Source of the DNA: Candidatus Nanopelagicales bacterium
GTDB lineage: Bacteria > Actinomycetota > Actinomycetes > S36-B12 > GCA-2699445
Assembly (NCBI GenBank): GCA_037045355.1
Contig: JBAOHO010000027.1
Location: forward strand, 1-15,348
Direction of reading: 5' to 3'
DNA length: 15,348 bases
Part shown: positions 1 to 7,400 of the stretch, piece by piece
Layout: the number at the start of each line of letters is the position of its first letter
Numbering within the stretch: the first letter of the stretch is position 1
Program-made: the position numbers and the translations under genes
Notes under the pieces: generated by a model
The model's database searches: none
What the model was told of the DNA's origin: nothing
What the model saw: the letters and a program-made list of their open reading frames with translations, nothing else

Positions 1-648
1 CTCCCACGAGTTGCCGGCGACCTGGTAGGCCTGGCCCGGCGAGGACCCCGGCACACCCACTGCGCTGAAGGTGCCCGGCGTCAACGACGTCGCAGCGCCC
101 CACCACCAGACCGGCTGGACGCCGATGGGCTTGAGCGCCTTGATGACCCCGTACGGCGCCTGGTCGTTGCCGAACTTCCCGAAGTTCGACGCGATCACGA
201 GATCCTTCTCGTCGACTTTGTTGTCGGTGAAGTCCTTCTGCACGGCGGCGATGCACGGCGCAGCGGCCTTCTCCCCTGCGTCGTATCGGGTCTGGCCCAC
301 CACCTGCGGGCACGAGTAGTTCTTGACGTAAACCGGCTTGAGGGTGGAGCGGTTCAGAACGGCGACACTGAGCCAGGTCCCTGACTTCGTCTCGAAGAAC
401 TGCCCCTGGAACGTGCTGTCGGGGATGTCGGCGTTCGGGTCGTCGATCCGGATCCCCGGTAGACCGAACAACTCCCCGTTGGTGTCCAGGTACACCGCCG
501 GCGACGGGCTCGTGTCCAGAGCGCCGGACTTCGCGGTGAGCACCCGCTCGTCGGTCACCGTCACGGTGTCCGTGGCATATGCCGCGGTCGAGAGGCCAGA
601 GAACGCAATGGCCGCCGACACCGTGGCGATGATCAGTTTTCCTCCCAT
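1..648 (-). CDS. Secreted protein of unknown function, N-terminal part (runs off left edge)
   Basis: The frame is open from an ATG at 648-646 to the window edge, giving 216 residues. Residues 1-25 look like a Sec signal peptide: a short start with Lys4, a hydrophobic core rich in Ala/Ile, and an AYA site before Thr26. The mature part begins with a Thr/Val-rich segment, has two cysteines (114 and 132) that could form a disulfide, and includes a stretch (about 149-205) of the kind DLVIAS ... ALKPIG ... FSAVGVPG. That alternation of beta strand, helix and a late glycine-rich strand faintly recalls ILEI/FAM3-like domains, but this is only a pattern impression. There is no Shine-Dalgarno sequence; a TAGACT box ends 8 bases before the ATG, so the mRNA is probably leaderless. 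It is divergent from the membrane-protein gene at 829. Function not recognised; that it is a real exported protein is fairly sure. Confidence 0.8.
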   Translation of the reverse strand, partial: MGGKLIIATVSAAIAFSGLSTAAYATDTVTVTDERVLTAKSGALDTSPSPAVYLDTNGELFGLPGIRIDDPNADIPDSTFQGQFFETKSGTWLSVAVLNRSTLKPVYVKNYSCPQVVGQTRYDAGEKAAAPCIAAVQKDFTDNKVDEKDLVIASNFGKFGNDQAPYGVIKALKPIGVQPVWWWGAATSLTPGTFSAVGVPGSSPGQAYQVAGNSWE

Positions 649-656
649 GGGTCGGG

Positions 657-662
657 AGTCTA
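657..662 (-). promoter_or_regulatory. -10 box of a probable leaderless promoter
   Basis: TAGACT on the minus strand matches TANNNT and is separated from the ATG at 648 by 8 bases, which places transcription start at or next to the start codon. No convincing -35 hexamer is seen. Inferred from the same arrangement before several other genes here. Confidence 0.45.
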
Positions 663-815
663 GGCGCGGTGGACTGGCGCGGGGAAGGGCTTTCCGGCGG
701 ACCCCGCACGGCCTCCAGCGCGGAGTGTCCCGCGGTGACCGATACTGACCCCCGAAACCGGTAACCGCACGACACTCAACAATGGCGAGTGAGCCTGGCA
801 CCGCAACTCTCCCGG

Positions 816-821
816 TAGTCT
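816..821 (+). promoter_or_regulatory. -10 box of a probable leaderless promoter
   Basis: TAGTCT lies 7 bases before the ATG at 829 and 4 bases before the alternative GTG at 826. There is no Shine-Dalgarno sequence in between, so a leaderless transcript starting at or near the ATG is likely. No clear -35 element is visible. The gap 649-825 otherwise holds only the two divergent start regions. Confidence 0.45.
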
Positions 822-828
822 CGCCGTG

Positions 829-1386
829 ATGGACGAGTCCGCCACCCAGACCGCTCCCAGCCTGCGCCTGGCCGGCGTGGGTGTCGTCGCATTCAGTTCG
901 ATCGCCTGGTGGCCTGCCTTCACACTCGGCGCCTGGGGCACGGTGTTCTTCCCGCAACTGCTCAGCCTGTGGGCGGTGGCCACTGCGGCCTTCGTGCTCG
1001 TGATCGTCTCGGGCTCGGTTCGGCGGCACGTCGGCTGGTGGTCGTTGGCCCTGTTGACCCCGACGCTGTGGTTGGTCCTTGCGATCGAGTTCGTGCCGGG
1101 GTCCCGGCCTCCGATGGCGTGGTTCGGCACCGTGGTCACTCTCGTGGGGGCACCTGCGATGGTCGCCATCCTGATCCGCTTCGCCGCACCCGACCTCGCC
1201 GAGGACGCCACTTGGCGCGACCGCTGGGCGGTGATCGCAGCCGTGGCGGTGGTCGTCGCGGCCGCGTACGGCCTCGGCACCGTCCAGGAACACATCTTCA
1301 CGTGCGGCGACTTCACGATCAGCGGCAACTCGCAGCCGCCGGGATGCACACCCGGCGAGCCTTCCCTGGACATCGCGCGTCGCTGA
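829..1386 (+). CDS. Small integral membrane protein, five predicted helices, unknown function
   Basis: The product is 185 residues from the ATG at 829; a GTG at 826 would add one residue. ATG is preferred because it lies 7 bases after the TAGTCT box. Five hydrophobic segments are visible at roughly 15-37, 42-66, 70-90, 97-119 and 129-150, rich in Val, Ala and Trp, with short loops. After the last helix comes a polar tail of about 30 residues containing two cysteines (near TCGDF and GCTPG) that could pair by a disulfide if the tail is outside the cell. No catalytic or transport motif was recognised. The distal half of a good promoter for the giant surface-protein gene lies in its 3' end, so the two genes are adjacent but the downstream one has its own transcription start. 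The coding call is strong; the role is unknown. Confidence 0.75.
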   Translation: MDESATQTAPSLRLAGVGVVAFSSIAWWPAFTLGAWGTVFFPQLLSLWAVATAAFVLVIVSGSVRRHVGWWSLALLTPTLWLVLAIEFVPGSRPPMAWFGTVVTLVGAPAMVAILIRFAAPDLAEDATWRDRWAVIAAVAVVVAAAYGLGTVQEHIFTCGDFTISGNSQPPGCTPGEPSLDIARR

Positions 1387-1394
1387 GGGATAAT
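1367..1394 (+). promoter_or_regulatory. Sigma70-type promoter of the giant surface-protein gene
   Basis: TGGACA (1367-1372) and GATAAT (1389-1394) each match the consensus hexamers at 5 of 6 positions, with a 16-base spacer. Transcription would start near 1401, leaving a leader of about 70 bases. The -35 box lies inside the end of the upstream gene. The leader contains a short possible hairpin (TGCGCA at 1408-1413 and 1425-1430), of doubtful significance. Confidence 0.6.
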
Positions 1395-1458
1395 TCGCGG
1401 CTCGTGCTGCGCACCTGAGGATGATGCGCAATACTAGGGGCGCTCTGCTTTCGACTTC

Positions 1459-1464
1459 AGGGGA
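1459..1464 (+). promoter_or_regulatory. Ribosome binding site of the giant surface-protein gene
   Basis: AGGGGA stands 6 bases before the ATG at 1471 and 9 before the ATG at 1474. Both spacings are usable, so the start could be either of the two adjacent methionines; 1471 is used here. Confidence 0.7.
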
Positions 1465-1470
1465 CTCGTA

Positions 1471-4400
1471 ATGATGAAGAAGTGGCTCGGTGTGCTGTCT
1501 TCGGTGGCGGTTCTTATCGGTGGCCTCACCATGACAACGGCGCAGCCTGCCGCCGCCGCCGCGAGCGTGACGCTCGACAAATCGGCGCCTGGGTCGGTGC
1601 TGCTCGGGGACCCGGTCCCCTACACCCTTACGGCGAGCAACCCTGCGGGCAACGACCCGCTCTACAACGTGAGTTTCTCCGATGTGTTGCCCGCGGGCTT
1701 CGAGTACGTGGGACCGACCACCCCCGCCTCGGCCGGTGAGCCGACAGTGACCCAGACCTCAAGCGGGCAGACCCTGCTCGTGTGGAACAACGTCACCGAC
1801 CTGCAGGCAGCATCCTCATTCGCGCTGAAGTTCGAGGCCCAACTCAAAACTCCCGTGCCAACGACGATTGTCCCCGTCGACACCAACACTGCCTACGTCT
1901 CGGGATCGACCAACGAGCGCCTGCTGCCGAAGTTCACCACCAATGGCGTACCCATCGCCGATCCCGAGGTGGTTTCCGACACCGCCACAGCGGACACGAA
2001 GCGGGCACCGTTCGTCGTCGAGAAGAAGAACACCAACAGCCCCGAAGGCGAATTGCTGCGCGGGGTCCACGACCAGCGATCGACCTACACGCTCACGATC
2101 CGCAACAACAAACACGTGCCGACGAACAACGTCACGCTCACCGACTACCTGCCGGCGCAGTTGGAGTTCCTCGGCTGCGGCAACCAGGACAACTCCGCCG
2201 GACCGGAGTACCCGGGGTCCGGTCCGCTGGGTGATCCTGCTGTGAACCCGGACCCGTGCCCGAACCCAGTCAGCGTCGAGACCGTGGACAGCCCCCAGGA
2301 CGTCCCTGGACTCGGTGACCTCACGGGCGTCTACACGGCCGTGACATGGAACGTCGGCAACCTCGCCGCCAATGAGGTCCAAGAGATCAAGTACGTCGCG
2401 GGCATCCCGCTCAACGCGAACACGATGACATGGAACCCAGGTCCGGCGCCCTCCGCAGGCAGCCTGGAACAGGGCTCCAATCTCGACAACAACAACGGCG
2501 CATCTACCCGGGAGTTGGGCGAGCAGTCGATCACCAACGAGGTCTCCGCCCAGGGCGCCTTCCAGGGAACCGCACCGTCCAACCCGGTGACGGTCACCGA
2601 GAAACACACGGTGACCATCGAGGACGTGCGGATGCAGAAGTCCGTGTCGCCCAGTGACTTCACCCCGGGCGGAATCGCCACCTTCACCATGGACATCCAA
2701 GCCAGCGAGTACATGGATGCGTCGAACATCGTCGTCACCGACACGCTGCCCAACGGCTACTGCCCGCTGGGTGCTACCGGCACCACCTCCTGGGCCGCCG
2801 AACCGTTGTGCACTGCGCAGGCGGCTGACCCCAAGCCCACTCCTGGGTTTGCGAGCGTGCCGACATGGGACAACGGCTCCAAGACCTACAACGTCGTGTT
2901 CCAGCCACTGGCCAGCATCATCGCCAACGGATCCGCAACCGTTACGCTGCCGGCCCGCATGCTCCCCAACTACCGTGACGGCGACGCGCTGGGCGCCCGC
3001 ACCGTGGCAGGCGACGGTTTCACCAACACCGTGGAACTGACCGCCAAGACCAACGCGATCAAGGACTCCGACGACAACCCGGTCGAGCCGGGCGAAGAGA
3101 CTGTCGGGGACACCTCGCAAGCAGAGCAAGGCACTCCTCTGCCCACGATCAGCAAGGAGATCAAGACGCGTGCCGCACCCCCGGATTTCCCGGGCGGCAT
3201 GAAGTGCGACCCGACCGTCGCACCCCCCTACGTCTCCGACCCCGACCCGCTGCCCGCCTTCCGCAAGGGCGACGTCATCTGCTTCAAACTGCGGGTGGAC
3301 TTCCCCAAGACCATTGACACGAAGAATGCGGTGGTCACCGACTTCCCGCCGGTCGGCACGGAGTTCGTCGTGCTTGACGAACCAGAGACGGGTAACAACA
3401 CGTTCGCGGTCACCGGGAACAACAACGTGACCGTGACGCCCGACCTGACCGCAACCAAGTTCGTGCTCACCCTCGGCGACGGGGGCTTCGTGCCCAAGAA
3501 CGGCGTGTTCGAGGCCACCTTCGCCGTGCGTGTTCTGGAACCCGGCACCGGGACCAAGCCGGAGATCACCGGCAACCTCATGAAGATGCGCACCGAGAAC
3601 ACCGCTGGTGTCGCGCAGTCCTACCGCGACCAGGCCGAGTACGACCTGCTTCCGCCGCCGAACCTGTCCATCGACAAAGGTGTCATCGCAACGGACAAGC
3701 CCAGTGCGACCTACCCGGCAGTGAGCCCTCTGCAGGACAACAAGCCCATCGAGCAGGGCGGAACCGCCACCTTCCAGATCAACATCGAGAATCAGCCGCA
3801 GACGCCAGGTTCGGACTACTCGGTGCGCGGTGTGCAGGTGTGGGACCGCTTGCCCGAGCAGTTGACGTGCTCGGCGGTGAACCTCGCCGCCCTGGCGTAC
3901 ATCAAGCCCGGTTCGAGCACCGAGTTGCCGCTGCCGGCAGGTATCGCCACCTGTGACGACGCGTCCGGCGGCAGCATCCTCAAGTGGGTCTTCCCGACTC
4001 CGGACCTGGCCGACGCCTACTCCATCGACGTGGACCAGACTCTGTCCCTGATCTACACCATGAAGGTCCCGGACGAGGCGGCAGCAGGCACGAATTACGC
4101 CAACACCGCCGGTGTGCGGCAGTTCGAGGCGTTCACGGACATTCCCGGGATCACGGCCACGTACATCCCCGCGGAGAACATCGATCCGACCCAGGATCCC
4201 AAGGCAGATTCGCCGCCTCTGAAGGACCCGTCCAACGTGTTCATCCCGGGTGCCGAGGTGGCCAAGGACGCCGAAACCTCTCTGACCGAGACCAACAACA
4301 ACTTCAAGACCCAGGCCACCATCGGTGAGACGATCACCTACACGTACGAGGTGACCGTGCAGAAGGGAACCACGGTCTATCGAGGGGTGCTCTCGGACGC

Positions 4401-7400
4401 CCTGCCCACGGGCATCGACTTCGTGTCGCTGGTCAAGGCCGAGTTGGTGGGCTCGTCGACACCATTGCCTGACCTGGGCTTCACGATCGATGCGACGAAC
4501 GGCACGCTGACCTTCCCCGTGAAGTGGATCAACGACACTTCCGGGGACCAGACGTTCCGTGTGACCGTGACGGCGAAAGTCGGCCAAGCGGCCGCAACCT
4601 GCGGCCAGGCCACGTGCACTCTGCCGACGCAAACCGTCGCGAACAACGTGAAGAGGACGAACACCGCGAAGTTCGAGAGCTTCACCGCCGAATCGGGCGG
4701 CACGAAGACCGAGACCACCACGCCGTACGACATGTTCGTCATGCAGCCGAGCCCGAGTATCACGAAGACGGCCAATCCGACTTCGGTGACCTCTACCGCG
4801 ACGGACATCACGTACACGTTGCGCGCCTCCTCGTCGGGCACCCGCCCGCCGCTGCACGACGTGACCATCGTCGACTGCGTCCCGGACACCCTCACGGTCA
4901 AGACCGTCAACAACGGCGGAACGCTCGGGACAAACCCGAACTGCGACACGAGCGATAAGGTCTCGATCACGTGGACCTTCGACCCGCTAGTGCCGGGCAC
5001 GCCCAAGGACGTCACCTACGTCGCGAACATCAAGCCCGGCTCGCCGGCCGACGTGAAGTTCAAGAACACGGTCGGTATGAGCGGCACCAGCATGCCCGGC
5101 GACGTGACAGGTGAGCGCACCTACCTCACGGGCGCGAATGCCGAGGTGTTCATCACAGGAGCGTCGATCGACAAGACCGTGACGCCCGCGGTGGCGACCA
5201 TCGGCGAGACCGCGACCTACACGATCGACACCAAGTTGCCGGACGCCGCGTACCAGAACTTGGTGGTGCTCGATACACTCCCGCAGTACATCGACTACGC
5301 CGACGTCTCGGACATCGCGCTTACGTGCTTTACCACCGACAGCAGCTACCAGAACCCCGCTGCGTGCTCCACGGGCGTCACGGCCACGCTGCTCGGGCCT
5401 GACCCCGGGAGCCCCGGCGCCACGGGCCAGCAGATCGGCTGGTCGTTCGACGCTCTGCCGAACCAGGACAAGCACCGGATCATCCGGATCTCCTACAAGT
5501 CCCGCGTGAGCGATCTGCCGCAGAACGTGGCTGGGGCGACCCGGACGAACTCGGCCAGCGCAGGGTACGGCTACGCCACCAAGCCCGAGACGCTGGCTGC
5601 GGCACAGAACCCCCCGAAAACCATCGGATCTGACGGCGCGACCATCACGCTCACCGAGCCGAACCTGAAGATCGCGAAAATGGTCAACGGTGAGGACGCG
5701 ATCACCGCCCTGCCGGACGACACCTTCGGCTACACGATCAACGTCACCAACCCGCAGCGCACCGGCGGCGTTCCCACCAGCACCGCCTATGCGGTGAAGG
5801 TGCGTGACTGCGTACCGGACGGCGTCGCAGTAGTGAATCCCGGCACCGGAACAGTGGGCACAGACAACACTTGCACGACCACTGACAAGGTTTCAGTCAG
5901 TTGGCCGACGATCACCTCCCTGGCGGTCGGTGACAGCCAGCAGTACACCTACACCGCCAAGCTCAAGGGCAACACGACGACCGCGCAGACCAACGTCGTG
6001 AGCGCGCTCGAGTGGACCAGCCTGACGCCCGATCCGAACAACCCCGACATCCGCACGTACGGGCCGATCACGGCCGACGCGGTAGTCACCCCCGTGCTGC
6101 CGGACGTGAAGATCGAGAAGTTCAACTCCGACGCAGTGGCGTACATCGCCCAGCCGTACACGTGGTCGATCGAGGTGACCAACCCCAGCACTCGCGATCC
6201 CGGGCCCACGGCCTACCAGGTGAAGGTGGACGATGTCCTGCCGCCGAACTGGACCTACAAGGCCGGCACGACTGTCATCACCTTCGATGGCAACCAGGTC
6301 TCGACAGACGATCCCACGGTGGACTCCAGCAACCCGCTGGCCGTCAAACTCGCCTGGGACACCAAGACCGACCTGCCGGTGAACAAGAAGATCGTCATCA
6401 CCTTCCAGGCGACCCCAGGTGCCGACGTGGTGGACGACCCCGGTGTCGGCATCGACGTGACTCCGAAGGTTCCGCACATCAACACCGCCAACACCACGTG
6501 GAACCCCGGCGAACCGACTGACGGCTGGACCCCGGTGACGTCGGGCAACGTCACCGCGCAGACGGGGATCGCGTCGGCGGATCTGGAGTTGACCAAGTCC
6601 CACGTCACGTACTACACCCCGGCGCTGCAGGACGAGGACAATGTCATCCCGGGCACGCAGTTCAAGTGGAAGCTGCAGGTCAAGAACAACGGTCCGGACA
6701 ATGCTGTCGGCCCGTACGTGGTCGTGGACACCCTGCCCGCAGGCAACACCTACGTCGGCTCCCAGGGAACCGACTGGACCTGCGAGCAGGATCAGGTGGA
6801 CGCGCAGAAGATCACCTGCACGCACCCCAATGCCGGAACCGACGGGCTGGCCAAGGACGCCAGCCTGCCGGACCTTCTCCTGACGGTGTCGGTCGACATC
6901 GACGCGCCGCCGACGATGGAGAACACCGCCACGGTGACCGGCCAGACCTACGACCCGAACCCGGCGAACAACACCGGCAAGGACACGGTCACCCCGCTGC
7001 CCCCGAGCGTGCAGATCGAAAAGTTCAACTCCGACGACGTGGCGTACATCGACCAGCCGTACACGTGGCGCCTGGAGATCACCAACCCCAGCGAGAACGT
7101 TCCTGGACCCACCGCCTACCAGGTGAGCGCCAGCGACGTACTCCCGCCGAACTGGACCTACCAGGCCGGCAGCACGGTGATCACGCTGGACGGAACTGAG
7201 ATCTCGACAGACGATCCCACGGTGGACTCCAGCAACCCGCTGGCCGTCAAACTCGCCTGGGACACCAAGACCGACCTGCCGGTGAACAAGAAGATCGTCA
7301 TCACGTTCCAGGCGACCCCAGGTGCCGACGTCGTGGACGACCCCGGTGTCGGTATCGACGTGACCCCGAAGGTTCCGCACATCAACACCGCCAACACCTC

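Noticed and set aside
660..1373. 237-codon minus-strand frame over the small membrane protein
   Set aside because: Lacks any recognisable pattern, while the sense strand gives five clean hydrophobic helices and a promoter-start arrangement.
1400..1470. Riboswitch in the leader of the giant surface-protein gene
   Set aside because: The leader is only about 70 bases and shows just a weak 6-bp hairpin; no known aptamer consensus was recognised.
1816..4857. 1013-codon open frame antisense to the giant surface-protein gene
   Set aside because: The translation is Arg/Gly/Val/His-rich low-complexity sequence with no domain or signal, and it lies opposite strong protein similarity; a by-product of GC-rich third positions.
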